The notes under the pieces are model-generated. The model had not been told where the DNA came from. It was given only the letters and a program-made list of their open reading frames with translations, and made no database searches. Positions 8,920-18,176 of a stretch of DNA of 64,000 bases are shown in pieces; position 1 is the first letter of the stretch; each line of letters starts with the position of its first letter. The DNA comes from Methylococcaceae bacterium UBA6146 (GTDB taxonomy: Bacteria; Pseudomonadota; Gammaproteobacteria; Methylococcales; Methylomonadaceae): positions 139,474-203,473 of the forward strand of contig DIUY01000030.1 in NCBI GenBank assembly GCA_002422395.1. Reading direction: 5' to 3'. The position numbers and the translations under genes were made by a program.

Positions 8920-8989
8920 GGTGGTGGTAAACATTCAAATGGTTAAGTGATGGCAGCTTCAAAATATCATTACCATTTTTACCACCACC
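8920..8989 (+). mobile_element. Miniature inverted-repeat element, copy A (short form)
   Basis: This 70-bp copy begins GGTGGTGGTAAACATTCAAA and ends with the inverse, TTTTTACCACCACC. It lacks the central palindrome of the other three copies, so it is an internal deletion form. It is flanked by AAATTTTT (8912-8919) and ATATTTTT (8990-8997), matching 7 of 8 bases, as expected of a target duplication. The right flank overlaps the panC stop codon, so the element landed at the very end of that gene. Confidence 0.75.
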
Positions 8990-8995
8990 ATATTT

Positions 8996-9838
8996 TTATC
9001 TGGAAAAACAAACATTGTCGATTAACCGTGTGCCGCCTAGTTTTGCGGCGGCAAGCAACACGAGGTCAACATCTTCCGGCCCTGCTTTATTTAAGTCGCC
9101 GCTACGGCACACACTAAAATAGTCGGGCCGGAAGCCTGCTTGCTGTAGAAATTGCATGGCGTCACGCTCAATTTCGGGGTAGGGCCGCTTGCTTTCCTGC
9201 ACTGCGGTGCGGGCGGCGCATAAGGCTTGGTATAGTAGCGGGGCGATGGTCTTTTCTTGGGCGGTCAAATAACCGTTTCTGGAACTCATCGCTAAGCCGC
9301 TGGCTTCCCTGACAGTGGCCACGCCAATAATGTGCACGGGGATGTTCAAATCCCTGACCATCATGCGTATCACCGCCAGTTGCTGGAAATCTTTTAAGCC
9401 AAACACTGCGCTATCGGGTTGCACCATGTTGAACAGTTTGCAGACCACTGTGGCGACGCCATTAAAATGCCCTGGCCTGGACGCGCCGCAATACAAATCA
9501 GAAATGCCGGGCACTGAGACGACTGTTTTTGCATTAGGGGCGTACATTTCATCGGCAGATGGCAGAAATAACAAGTCGGCAGACACCGCTTGCAGTTTTT
9601 TAATGTCTTCTTGTTCGGTGCGCGGATAATTGGCGAAATCTTCGCCCACCCCAAATTGGGTGGGGTTGACAAAAATGCTGACAACGACGTAGTCGGCGTG
9701 TTTTCGGGCTTCGTGCACCAATTTTAGATGCCCGTCGTGCAAATTGCCCATCGTAGGCACAAAAGCAATGCGTTTTTTAGCTAACCGCCAGTTTTTTATG
9801 ATTTTTTGTAATTCAACAATAGTGGTGACAAGTTGCAT
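8996..9838 (-). CDS. panC: Pantothenate synthetase
   Basis: PanC condenses pantoate and beta-alanine with ATP to give pantothenate. The 280-residue protein has the nucleotidyltransferase signature FVPTMGNLHDGHL near residues 26-38, SIFVNPTQFG, and the GLKDFQQL and MSSRNGYL motifs. It starts 5 bp after panB in a pcnB-folK-panB-panC block. A miniature mobile element begins just 6 bp beyond its stop. Confidence 0.96.
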   Translation of the reverse strand: MQLVTTIVELQKIIKNWRLAKKRIAFVPTMGNLHDGHLKLVHEARKHADYVVVSIFVNPTQFGVGEDFANYPRTEQEDIKKLQAVSADLLFLPSADEMYAPNAKTVVSVPGISDLYCGASRPGHFNGVATVVCKLFNMVQPDSAVFGLKDFQQLAVIRMMVRDLNIPVHIIGVATVREASGLAMSSRNGYLTAQEKTIAPLLYQALCAARTAVQESKRPYPEIERDAMQFLQQAGFRPDYFSVCRSGDLNKAGPEDVDLVLLAAAKLGGTRLIDNVCFSR

Positions 9839-9843
9839 TAATC

Positions 9844-10647
9844 TTAAAAACTGTGATCAAGGGTTGGGAACTGTGCCTGTTTAACGGCATTGTGATAAGC
9901 CACGATGGCGGCGGCGACACTTTCAGCGCCTTGCATAAAGTTTTGGGAAAAACGCGGGCGTTTGCCAATGCTTATATCAAGCATATCGTATAGCACCAGC
10001 ACTTGACCATCGCAATCAACACCGGCGCCAATGCCGATAACCGGAATGGTGAGCTGCTCGCTAACGGCTTTTGCCAGGGTGGCCGGCACGCACTCTAACA
10101 CGATAAGTCCTGCGCCCGCTTCTTGCAGTTGCCGGGCATCGGCAATAATTTTTTCGGCTTCAGCCGCTGTCTTGCCTTGAACCGCATAACCGCCCAGTTG
10201 GTTAATAAACTGGGGCAACAAACCCAAATGCCCACAAACCGGAATGCCCTGACCGACTAAAAAGCGGGCAATATCTGGCCTGGCGCCTTCCAGCTTTATC
10301 ATTTGCACGCTGCCGCTTTGCATTAGTTTGGCGGCGTTTTCAGCCGCCACGAAGGGTGTGCTATAGGTCATAAACGGCAGATCGGCGATGACAAAAGCAC
10401 GCTTTCTGGCCCTGCCGACACAACAGGCATGATAAATTATGTCGGTCAATGTGACGGGCAGTGTCGTGCCATGCCCTTGGACAGTCATCCCTAAGGAGTC
10501 GCCAACCAATATGACATCAACGCCCGATTGGTCGACTAGCGCACTAAAACTGGCGTCGTAGGCAGTTAAGCAGCTGATTTTTTCACCGCGCTGTTTCATT
10601 GCCAGCAAATCGTTAATTGACAGCGGTTTGACTAGAGCTTGATTCAT
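9844..10647 (-). CDS. panB: 3-methyl-2-oxobutanoate hydroxymethyltransferase
   Basis: PanB transfers a hydroxymethyl group from methylene-THF to ketoisovalerate, the first committed step to pantothenate. The 267-residue protein shows CLTAYDASFSALVDQSGVD, ILVGDSLGMTVQGH with the metal-binding Asp, VKLEG-like MIKLEGA, and GHLGLLPQ. The start codon lies 1 bp past the folK stop, so the genes are coupled. Length matches the family. Confidence 0.96.
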   Translation of the reverse strand: MNQALVKPLSINDLLAMKQRGEKISCLTAYDASFSALVDQSGVDVILVGDSLGMTVQGHGTTLPVTLTDIIYHACCVGRARKRAFVIADLPFMTYSTPFVAAENAAKLMQSGSVQMIKLEGARPDIARFLVGQGIPVCGHLGLLPQFINQLGGYAVQGKTAAEAEKIIADARQLQEAGAGLIVLECVPATLAKAVSEQLTIPVIGIGAGVDCDGQVLVLYDMLDISIGKRPRFSQNFMQGAESVAAAIVAYHNAVKQAQFPTLDHSF

Positions 10648-10648
10648 A

Positions 10649-11152
10649 TTAATCCAGACGTTGCAGTCCTGCTAGCGGACAATGGGCAAGCAAATCGGCA
10701 ATAGCACCTTTACCCGGAATGATTAAGCCGGGGGCGATTTCATGTAGGGGATACAACACAAAAGAGCGCTCACAAAGGCCGCTATGGGGAATAGTCAATT
10801 CTGGTAAATCAATTACTTGACTGCCGTACAGCACTATATCCAGATCCAGTGTCCGGGCACCCCAACGCTCATTTTTTCTAACCCGCCCGTGGCTTTTTTC
10901 AATGGCTTGCAGACAGTGCAGCAAAGTCAACGGCGCTAATATTGTGGAACATGCCATGACCGCATTAACATAATTGGGTTGGTCTTGTGGCCCCATAGGC
11001 AGGCTCTGATAGAGGCTGGAAAAAGCCTGTTCGCTGATGCCGTCAGTTGCCGCTATCGCACTCCGCGCAGACTTAATCTGGCTCACGGGCGAAGCCAAAT
11101 TGCTGCCCAAGGCGATATAAGTGGTGACTGGTTCAGTTGGCGGGTTATTCAT
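10649..11152 (-). CDS. folK: 2-amino-4-hydroxy-6-hydroxymethyldihydropteridine pyrophosphokinase
   Basis: HPPK transfers pyrophosphate from ATP to the pterin in folate synthesis. The 167-residue protein starts with TYIALGSNLASP, and contains the diagnostic ERWGARTLDLDIVLYG segment near residues 88-103 with the two magnesium-binding aspartates. It then has LTIPHSGLCERSFVLYPL. It lies between pcnB and panB, as in many gammaproteobacteria. Confidence 0.95.
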   Translation of the reverse strand: MNNPPTEPVTTYIALGSNLASPVSQIKSARSAIAATDGISEQAFSSLYQSLPMGPQDQPNYVNAVMACSTILAPLTLLHCLQAIEKSHGRVRKNERWGARTLDLDIVLYGSQVIDLPELTIPHSGLCERSFVLYPLHEIAPGLIIPGKGAIADLLAHCPLAGLQRLD

Positions 11153-11199
11153 AATCTGACGACAGCTTAAATGCGGTAAATTGCACAGCCTTTAAGCTA

Positions 11200-12621
11200 T
11201 TAAATTTCCGTGCTTGTTGTTGAAGGGCTGTCATTATTGGTTTTTTTCCGATAAGTCCGTTTCCGCCCTGATTTGATGCTTTTTTTGCGTGGCGGTTGAG
11301 TCATTTTTCTTTGTTCTGTTTCGCTGGCATTTTGATAGGTCTCCCACCACTCTGCCAGGTTAGGGTCCACATTGCCTGTTTCCGCGCGTAGCAACAAAAA
11401 ATCATAGCCCGCCCTAAAACGGGGGTGGGTGATTAGCCGACTTGGCTTGGAACCGACACGGACATTAAATTTAGGCTGCAAATTCCAGACTTCGCGCATT
11501 GCCAAGCTGATATGGCGCGGTAAGGAAGTGCTCCTGATTTGTTTGCCAATGGCTTCATTAGCGGCTTCCTGATAAGCCATAAATTCTGTAACACCTTCAG
11601 CCATTTTTTGTTGGGCCAGCATTTGCACCGGTTCCCATAGCAGCGCGGCAAATAAAAAATACGCCGTGACTGATTTGCCATCGGCAATCCGGTTGTCAGA
11701 GTTTTGCAAGGCTTTAATAATCAATAGCTTTGGAAAACCTTCTTGCTCGGTTGCTAAGCAACGTTCCGTAGCCGGAAACAAGACCTTAAACAGCCCGTAA
11801 TGCCTCAAGCTTTCAAAAGTTTGTAAGGCACAACCAAACAAAAATAGCTTCAGCACCTCATCATACAGCCGTGCAGCCGGTATGCTCGATAGCAACGGCG
11901 CCAGCTCGTGGATTGGTTTTTCACAATGGGTATCCAGTTTAAATCCTAATTTAACGGCAAACCGCACGGCCCTTAGCATCCGCACGGGGTCTTCCCGAAA
12001 ACGCGTTTCAGGATCGCCGATGAGCCTAAGAGTCGCTGCCTTATGGTCTTCCATACCATTAACATAGTCGACCACCGAAAAATCTTTGATGTTGTAATAC
12101 AGTGCGTTGACAGTAAAGTCCCGCCGCCAAACATCTTCCTCAATAGTGCCATAGACATTGTCACGCAGCAGCCGTCCATCCTTGTTAAGCACCTGCTTGT
12201 CATTTTGCCCCTCAGTGGCGCCACGGAATGTAGCCACTTCAATGACTTCCTTACCAAAATGGACATGCGCCAAACGAAACCTGCGGCCAATAATGCGGCA
12301 ATTGCGGAAAACTTTCCTCACTTGTTCGGGGTCTGCATTGGTCACCACATCAAAATCCTTAGGTTCGCGGCCCAGTAACAGATCACGCACACAACCGCCG
12401 ACCAAATAGGCGTCGAAGCCTTCCTTCTGTAACCGATACAAAACTTTTAGCGCATTATCGCTGATTTGGGAACGCGAAATACTATGCTCCGAACGCGGAT
12501 AAACCCTGACTTTATCAGCGCTTGGCAACTCGGCGGGATTAGCAACTGACGCTATAATTTTTTTAAAGAATTTTAAAATGATCGTTATACCTTGGTTTAT
12601 TTTTTTTATTCTACTCATCAT
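11200..12621 (-). CDS. pcnB: Poly(A) polymerase I
   Basis: PcnB adds poly(A) tails to RNA and promotes decay. The 473-residue protein has the class II nucleotidyltransferase head: AYLVGGCVRDLLLGREPKDFDVVTNA near residues 74-100, with the GG and DxD motifs, then RRFRLAHVHFG and VWRRDFTVNALYYN. Residue context and position next to folK favour poly(A) polymerase over CCA-adding enzyme. The C-terminus is strongly basic (RKKSIKSGRKRTYRKK), as usual in PcnB. Two adjacent ATG codons (12621 and 12618) are possible starts, and neither has a good ribosome site. Confidence 0.93.
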   Translation of the reverse strand: MMSRIKKINQGITIILKFFKKIIASVANPAELPSADKVRVYPRSEHSISRSQISDNALKVLYRLQKEGFDAYLVGGCVRDLLLGREPKDFDVVTNADPEQVRKVFRNCRIIGRRFRLAHVHFGKEVIEVATFRGATEGQNDKQVLNKDGRLLRDNVYGTIEEDVWRRDFTVNALYYNIKDFSVVDYVNGMEDHKAATLRLIGDPETRFREDPVRMLRAVRFAVKLGFKLDTHCEKPIHELAPLLSSIPAARLYDEVLKLFLFGCALQTFESLRHYGLFKVLFPATERCLATEQEGFPKLLIIKALQNSDNRIADGKSVTAYFLFAALLWEPVQMLAQQKMAEGVTEFMAYQEAANEAIGKQIRSTSLPRHISLAMREVWNLQPKFNVRVGSKPSRLITHPRFRAGYDFLLLRAETGNVDPNLAEWWETYQNASETEQRKMTQPPRKKSIKSGRKRTYRKKTNNDSPSTTSTEI

Positions 12622-12806
12622 ATCATTTCAATAAATTACCGCTCAATTGGCGGCTTTCTTTTCTTTTACATTACCCTTTTGGATATAGTAGAATCGTCAG
12701 ACTGAGTTTTACAAGCAGATGCTATACATTTAACCAGATAAAACATCAGGTAACCATTTTTTTTAAACACTCGCACTAAATATTTAAGGCGCTTGAAGGG
12801 ATTGTT

Positions 12807-12986
12807 ATGTTCAAAAAGATTCTTAATTGCTTAATTGACCACCCATTCTTAACCAGTCTTTTTGCCGCAGATTTTTTTATCCTGCTGTTTCATAGACCGC
12901 CGTTTTTCTTTTCGGTGCTGATGTTAGGCGCATTGATGGCAATGTGTATGTACTTCGGCCAAAAATTGGCTTTATTTAAAAATTAA
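12807..12986 (+). CDS. Small membrane protein (59 aa), unknown
   Basis: This short frame begins with ATG behind a GAAGGG ribosome site and encodes MFKKILNCLIDHPFLTSLFA, then a hydrophobic stretch (DFFILLF, FFFSVLMLGALMAMCMYF) and a Lys-rich end. One or two membrane helices are likely. Its TAA stop is immediately followed by the TTG start of the RDD gene, which looks like translational coupling. I do not recognise the family. The good ribosome site and tight joining argue for a real gene. Confidence 0.55.
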   Translation: MFKKILNCLIDHPFLTSLFAADFFILLFHRPPFFFSVLMLGALMAMCMYFGQKLALFKN

Positions 12987-13460
12987 TTGTCCCGCCAACC
13001 CCGACGCAAGCAATTAAAACCAGGTGCTGTGGTTATCACGGTGCCGGGATTGTTGCGGCGTTTGGCCGCTATTTTTTATGACGGCCTCTTGCTGCTTGCC
13101 GTTTTATTTTTTGCAACCGCTTTGTTGCTGCCTTTTAATAAAGGCCTGGCGTTCACCTCAGAACAATTTTTTTACCCGCTATACCTGATCCTAATCAGCG
13201 GCCTTTTTTATACTTGGTTCTGGACGCATGGCGGGCAAACGCCGGGGTTACGGGCATGGAAAATGACCGTTCTGACCTTTGAGCAAAAACCCATCACCTG
13301 GAAGCAGGCCGTATTGCGCTATATTGCGGCGGCATTGTCATGGGCTGCTTTTGGTGCCGGATTTCTCTGGGTTTTTGTCGACAAAAACCAGCGCAGCTGG
13401 CACGATTGCCTATCAAAAACAGCGTTGTTTTTAATTACCGATGTCCCACCACGCGGTTAA
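12987..13460 (+). CDS. RDD-family membrane protein
   Basis: The 157-residue protein contains the RDD pattern: LLRRLAAIFYDGLLLLAVLF (Arg and Asp around the first membrane helix, residues 21-40). TPGLRAWKMTV then precedes further hydrophobic segments, and DKNQRSWHDCLSKT is the typical family ending. RDD proteins are small inner-membrane proteins of mostly unknown, sometimes transport, function. The start is taken as TTG directly after the stop of the 59-residue ORF, without its own ribosome site; a somewhat later start is possible. Confidence 0.85.
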   Translation: MSRQPRRKQLKPGAVVITVPGLLRRLAAIFYDGLLLLAVLFFATALLLPFNKGLAFTSEQFFYPLYLILISGLFYTWFWTHGGQTPGLRAWKMTVLTFEQKPITWKQAVLRYIAAALSWAAFGAGFLWVFVDKNQRSWHDCLSKTALFLITDVPPRG

Positions 13461-13524
13461 CGGTGGCGATAAGGCTTGACATTACCGATAGTAACCGCTC
13501 CGCACTGTCTTCTTTAAGGATATT

Positions 13525-15570
13525 ATGAACAATCCATTATTAGCAAACACCACCCTGCCCCTGTTTTCAAAAATCAAACCCGAACACGTCGAGCCTGCCA
13601 TAGAACAATTATTGGCTGAGGCACGCGCCACCGTGGCAGATTGTTTACAGCGGCAAACAAGCGCTGATTACACCTGGGCCAATTTGGTTGACCCTATTGC
13701 CAACGCAGAAGACCGCCTTAATAAGGCGTGGTCACCCATAAACCATCTTAATTCGGTGCTGAACAGCGACCTGCTGCGTGATGCTTACAACGCCTGTTTG
13801 CCAAAGCTTAGCGCGTACTCGACTGAGATGGGCCAAAACGAACAATTGTACAGGGCTTATTGCACTATCGCCGATAGCGCCGCTTTTGCAAACCTGGACA
13901 CCGCGCAGCAAAAAGTCATCCAAAATGCGTTGCGTGATTTTCAATTATCGGGTATTGCCCTGGATGCAGCAAAAAAACAGCGTTATAAAGAAATCAGTCT
14001 TGAATTATCAAACTTGGCCAGCAAATACGAAGAAAATCTGATGGATGCCACCAATGCCTGGCAGAAGCTGATCAGAGACGTGGATGATTTGGCCGGTTTG
14101 CCGGAATCCGCCCTCGCCCAAGCCAAACAAACCGCCGAAAGCGAAGGCGAAGAAGGCTGGATGATTACCCTGCAATTCCCCTCCTATCTGGCGGTTATGA
14201 CGTATGCCGACAACCGCGAACTGCGGCGCGAACATTATGAGGCGTTTGTCACCCGCGCTTCAGACCAAGGCCCGCACACAGGCCGTTGGGACAACAGTGA
14301 AATCATGGAAAAAACGCTGGCCCTGCGTCATGAAAAAGCCCAGTTACTAGGCTTTAACAATTACGCCGAGTTATCGTTAGCCGCAAAAATGGCCGAAAAA
14401 CCGGATGACGTGGTTGTTTTCCTAGAAGGCTTAGCCGATAAGTCTTGGCGCCAGGCGCGTAAGGACTTGGCCGAATTGCGCGAATTTGCCCGCTTGCACT
14501 GCGGGCTTAGCGATCTGCAATCATGGGACATGAGTTATGTGTCCGAAAAAATGCGTCAGCATGATTACCAGCTATCACAGGAAGAAGTTAAAGCTTACTT
14601 CCCCATCACCCGCGTTTTACCCGGACTGTTTGCGGTCGTCGAAAAACTGTATGGCCTGCAAATTAGCGAGATCACCGATTTTGACAGCTGGCATCCTGAT
14701 GTCCGGTTTTTCCAGATACAGGACAAGACCAACCATCTTCGTGGCCAATTTTATATCGACTTGTACGCCCGCCCCAAAAAACGCGGCGGCGCTTGGATGG
14801 ATGACTGCGTAAGCCGTAAAAAAATGGATGAAGCCCTGCAACTGCCCGTCGCCTATTTGACGTGCAACTTTACCCCGCCGACCGGTGATGAGCCCGCGCT
14901 GCTGACCCATGACGAAGTGACCACGTTGTTCCATGAATTCGGTCACGGCCTGCACCACATGCTGACCCAGATTGACTACCTGGGCGTGTCCGGCATAAAC
15001 GGCGTGGAATGGGATGCCGTCGAGCTGCCTAGCCAATTTATGGAAAACTGGTGTTGGGAAAAAGAGGCGTTGGCGTTGATGTCCGGCCATTATCAAACTG
15101 GCGGGGCGCTACCTGATGAGTTGTTGGCAAAAATGTTCGCCGCCAAAAATTTTCAGGCTGGCATGTTGATGGTCCGGCAAATTGAGTTCAGCCTATTTGA
15201 TTTTAGGATTCACCGCGATTATGACCCTGCCAAAGGCGGGCGCATCTATGAAACCCTCGAACAGGTCAGAAACCAAGTTGCCGTTGTCAAACCACCCCGC
15301 TTCAACCGTTTCGCCCACAGTTTTTCTCATATATTTGCTGGTGGTTACGCAGCGGGCTATTACAGCTATAAATGGGCGGAAGTGCTGTCTAGCGATGCGT
15401 TTTCGTTGTTTGAAGAAAACGGCATCTTTGATCCAGAAACAGGCCATGCTTTCCTGACCAATATCTTGGAACAAGGCGGCAGCCAAGATGCCCTGACCCT
15501 GTTTAAAAACTTTCGTGGCCGTGAACCGGAAATTGATGCGTTACTTAGGCACTGTGGCATCAACGCATAG
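13525..15570 (+). CDS. prlC: Oligopeptidase A (M3 zinc metallopeptidase)
   Basis: PrlC degrades short peptides, including cleaved signal peptides, in the cytoplasm. The 681-residue length matches. The zinc site HEFGHGLHHML is at residue 470 onward, with the third ligand in NGVEWDAVELPSQFMENW. The N-terminus (NPLLANTTLPLFSKIKPEHVEPAI) and C-terminus (FRGREPEIDALLRHCGI) are typical of PrlC rather than of Dcp. A TTAAGGA-type site precedes the ATG. Confidence 0.96.
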   Translation: MNNPLLANTTLPLFSKIKPEHVEPAIEQLLAEARATVADCLQRQTSADYTWANLVDPIANAEDRLNKAWSPINHLNSVLNSDLLRDAYNACLPKLSAYSTEMGQNEQLYRAYCTIADSAAFANLDTAQQKVIQNALRDFQLSGIALDAAKKQRYKEISLELSNLASKYEENLMDATNAWQKLIRDVDDLAGLPESALAQAKQTAESEGEEGWMITLQFPSYLAVMTYADNRELRREHYEAFVTRASDQGPHTGRWDNSEIMEKTLALRHEKAQLLGFNNYAELSLAAKMAEKPDDVVVFLEGLADKSWRQARKDLAELREFARLHCGLSDLQSWDMSYVSEKMRQHDYQLSQEEVKAYFPITRVLPGLFAVVEKLYGLQISEITDFDSWHPDVRFFQIQDKTNHLRGQFYIDLYARPKKRGGAWMDDCVSRKKMDEALQLPVAYLTCNFTPPTGDEPALLTHDEVTTLFHEFGHGLHHMLTQIDYLGVSGINGVEWDAVELPSQFMENWCWEKEALALMSGHYQTGGALPDELLAKMFAAKNFQAGMLMVRQIEFSLFDFRIHRDYDPAKGGRIYETLEQVRNQVAVVKPPRFNRFAHSFSHIFAGGYAAGYYSYKWAEVLSSDAFSLFEENGIFDPETGHAFLTNILEQGGSQDALTLFKNFRGREPEIDALLRHCGINA

Positions 15571-15578
15571 ACTGACGT

Positions 15579-15602
15579 AGCGGCGTGATATGCGCCGCTT
15601 TA
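15579..15602 (+). terminator. Rho-independent-type terminator after prlC
   Basis: AGCGGCG-N7-CGCCGCT followed by TTTA, starting 8 bp after the prlC stop. Short T run, but GC-rich stem and correct orientation. Confidence 0.6.
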
Positions 15603-15623
15603 CCCATTAAGGAAGTGCTGAAG

Positions 15624-15674
15624 AAATTGATTCGGTTCATGCTTCGACAAGCTCAGCACGAACGGAATCAATTT
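15624..15674. repeat. Large palindrome with nested GCTTCGACAAGCTCAGC core
   Basis: Outer arms AAATTGATTCGGTTC and GAACGGAATCAATTT pair at 14 of 15 positions around a core reading ATGCTTCGACAAGCTCAGCA. The core is a sequence I know as a widely dispersed intergenic repeat in many proteobacteria. It lies between prlC and the dynamin-like gene and is not expected to be coding. Confidence 0.6.
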
Positions 15675-15730
15675 GTTACCTTAAACAAGACCTTGCCCAA
15701 TTAAAACCCATTACCTACTCTGGAATTGTT

Positions 15731-18088
15731 ATGACTAACTGGCTAGAAACCTGTCAACACCAACTGGCCCGACTGGAAAAAACCTCGGTATTGGCAGATA
15801 AATTAATCACCTTGGGCAACAAAACCGAACACGACCTCGGCCCCGAATTACTGCAAAAACTGCATAGCGAATACCCCCGCTTAAACCGGCAATTGGAACG
15901 GCTTCGCGCCAACCGTTTTGAAGTTGCCGTCATTGGCCTTGAAAAAGCGGGCAAAAGCGCATTGCTGAATGCTTGGCTAGGCCAAGAAATTTTGCCTTCA
16001 GCACGCGAGCGCTGCACTTTCACCAGCATTGAAATCTGGTCGGCGCAAACCGAGCATGACCAGCTCTTATCGATACAATATTACACCGATGACGAAATCA
16101 GCCAACTTCAACAACAACGCCAAGAAGCCATTGCCGGCGCGGGGCCATTACTGAGCGACAAGGAAAAAAAGGAAATTCAGGAAGACTTTGACGACACCGA
16201 AAAAAACCTCAACGCCATTCACGAATTCACCCGCCAAAAAACTGGCTTTACCCAAGCCTTTGTCGATATTAGTGAAATCAATGAACACCTCCAGGCGGCG
16301 GTCTTTAAAAACCGCGCCCAATCGTTGGCCATCAAACGCATCCAACTGAAAACCGTCAGGCTCAGAAGCGACCGCGACATCATCTTTCACGATGTGCCGG
16401 GTTTTAATTCGGGTATTTTAATGCATGCGGAACAGGCCATTGACCGTCTAAAAAATTGCGACGCCATCATTTATGCCAAGGAAATGAAGCAGCCGTCGAT
16501 CACCGGCCCCGAAAAAGACATGCTGTTGGTCGTTGATGCCGAAGACCCCACCCTGCATGTGTCGGACAAAGTGTTTGTCGTACTGACCCAAGCCGATGCA
16601 CTTGATGACCCCATCGACTTTAAGGAAACCTACAGCAAACATCAATTGTACTGGCCTGCCGTACCTGAACGCCGCCTGATACCGGTGTGCGCCCGCGCCC
16701 ATCTGGTCGAATTCGGCATCCCTTCAGAAGACACCTTGCGCCGCTCCAAAAGCGCGGATGACAAAGGCAAACTTAAAAAAATCGGCATCACCGACGGCAT
16801 CCCCATACTTAAAGAATCTGTCAACTATTACATCGACAACGAACGCGCCGCTGTCCTGGCAAAACGTTGTGATGCGTTGGTTTACAACATGCGCCAGATC
16901 ACCAGCGAAATCTTGGCAAAGCTTGACCCCATTTACGGCGCCATCAACGATAACGACTTCCAAGAAGATGACCTGCTGGGGAAAGAGTTTAACCAATGGT
17001 GGGGCCGCGAATGGCGGCGGATCAAAAAAGATTTTGATGTTTGGTATGCGCACAGCATCCAAGGCCGCGAAGAAGCCGATGCGCTAGGTGCAGAACACCA
17101 AGAATTGGCCGCCTTACGTTCGGCATACGACCAAAAAATCGAAGCCTTGCTGGCCAATCTGAACACTGCCCAACCTGATGAGCTAAAGCGGATTTACACG
17201 GCGGGCGGCACGTTGTCGATGCCCGACTCGCGCGAAGGCAATTACAAAATCCGCGAAGAGCTGTTTAGGGAAATCCAGAAAAAATTTGAAACCGAACTGA
17301 CCGACCAGCTCGCCCAAGCCTTGCAGGCGCTTATCGACCAAATCGTCCACAAAACCGAAGAATTGCTTTGGGATACCGAAGACGTGCGCAAAACCCTATT
17401 GCACTCGCATATTGACGAAGGCATTGAGCAGGCGCGAATCCGCCACGGCTTTCAAGTGCTGTTCCTGCGCTTTGGCCGGGTCGCCGTTGAAGCTTTTATC
17501 GCCAAACCTTTACAGGCGCGTGAGCGTTTATTAAGCGAGCGGGCGGCGGAAATTAAAACCTTGGAAGCATTTTACCAAGGCTCTGACAAAAACAAACAAG
17601 AAGGTGGGTTAACCCATTATTTACGTTACGGTTTATGGGCATTGTTAAAGGCCACCACGCCCTCGCCGACCAGCACCCGCAGCACCCGTGCCTCAGCAAA
17701 AACAGCGGCAACGGTAGTGGAAGCGGCTAGTAACCTCACTGAAGCCGTAAAAAATCTGGAAGAACCCGAAAAAGCGCCGGAACCGACTAATTTTGATGAA
17801 GTTGTCGAGGAAATCAGCAACGATTTGGCCGCCCTGCAAGACTATTTAAAAAACAGCGTCTTCTATGCTGCCGGTTTTATCACTTACTGCAACCAAGAAC
17901 TGGAACGCATCCGTAACCGCTTTAAAGAAATGGAAGACAACGACCGGCAATGGATAGGCATTATCCGCACCGCCGTCAAATACGAAAAAAATCCAAAAAT
18001 CCCCTACAGTATCGCCCACTCTCGCCGTGATTTTAGATTGCGCCGCGAAATTGCTTTGGAAATTAAAGAAGTCAAGGCGATGCTGTAA
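15731..18088 (+). CDS. Bacterial dynamin-like GTPase
   Basis: The 785-residue protein carries a large-GTPase domain. The P-loop GLEKAGKSALLN is at residues 69-80, with a G2 threonine in ERCTFTS (about 94-99). G3 is DVPGFNSG near residue 221, and G4 is TQAD, a variant of T/NKxD. A long region with predicted helices and coiled coils follows, as in dynamin-superfamily proteins that reshape membranes. A hydrophobic-rich patch (HYLRYGLWALL, near residue 632) and a Thr/Ser/Ala-rich linker precede the last helical part. The membrane-binding paddle cannot be placed by eye. It is a lone gene, not a tandem pair. Function unknown. Confidence 0.8.
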   Translation: MTNWLETCQHQLARLEKTSVLADKLITLGNKTEHDLGPELLQKLHSEYPRLNRQLERLRANRFEVAVIGLEKAGKSALLNAWLGQEILPSARERCTFTSIEIWSAQTEHDQLLSIQYYTDDEISQLQQQRQEAIAGAGPLLSDKEKKEIQEDFDDTEKNLNAIHEFTRQKTGFTQAFVDISEINEHLQAAVFKNRAQSLAIKRIQLKTVRLRSDRDIIFHDVPGFNSGILMHAEQAIDRLKNCDAIIYAKEMKQPSITGPEKDMLLVVDAEDPTLHVSDKVFVVLTQADALDDPIDFKETYSKHQLYWPAVPERRLIPVCARAHLVEFGIPSEDTLRRSKSADDKGKLKKIGITDGIPILKESVNYYIDNERAAVLAKRCDALVYNMRQITSEILAKLDPIYGAINDNDFQEDDLLGKEFNQWWGREWRRIKKDFDVWYAHSIQGREEADALGAEHQELAALRSAYDQKIEALLANLNTAQPDELKRIYTAGGTLSMPDSREGNYKIREELFREIQKKFETELTDQLAQALQALIDQIVHKTEELLWDTEDVRKTLLHSHIDEGIEQARIRHGFQVLFLRFGRVAVEAFIAKPLQARERLLSERAAEIKTLEAFYQGSDKNKQEGGLTHYLRYGLWALLKATTPSPTSTRSTRASAKTAATVVEAASNLTEAVKNLEEPEKAPEPTNFDEVVEEISNDLAALQDYLKNSVFYAAGFITYCNQELERIRNRFKEMEDNDRQWIGIIRTAVKYEKNPKIPYSIAHSRRDFRLRREIALEIKEVKAML

Positions 18089-18100
18089 TCTAACGGTGCT

Positions 18101-18142
18101 ACGGCCGCCAAGGTTTCCCAAGGACTGGCGGCCGTGTTGTTT
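18101..18142 (+). terminator. Terminator after the dynamin-like gene
   Basis: ACGGCCGCCA, a 15-base loop, then TGGCGGCCGT and GTTGTTT. Perfect 10-bp stem 12 bp after the stop codon. Confidence 0.7.
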
Positions 18143-18176
18143 GAGCAACCGCGTCGCCACGCCCCGCCCCTCCACT

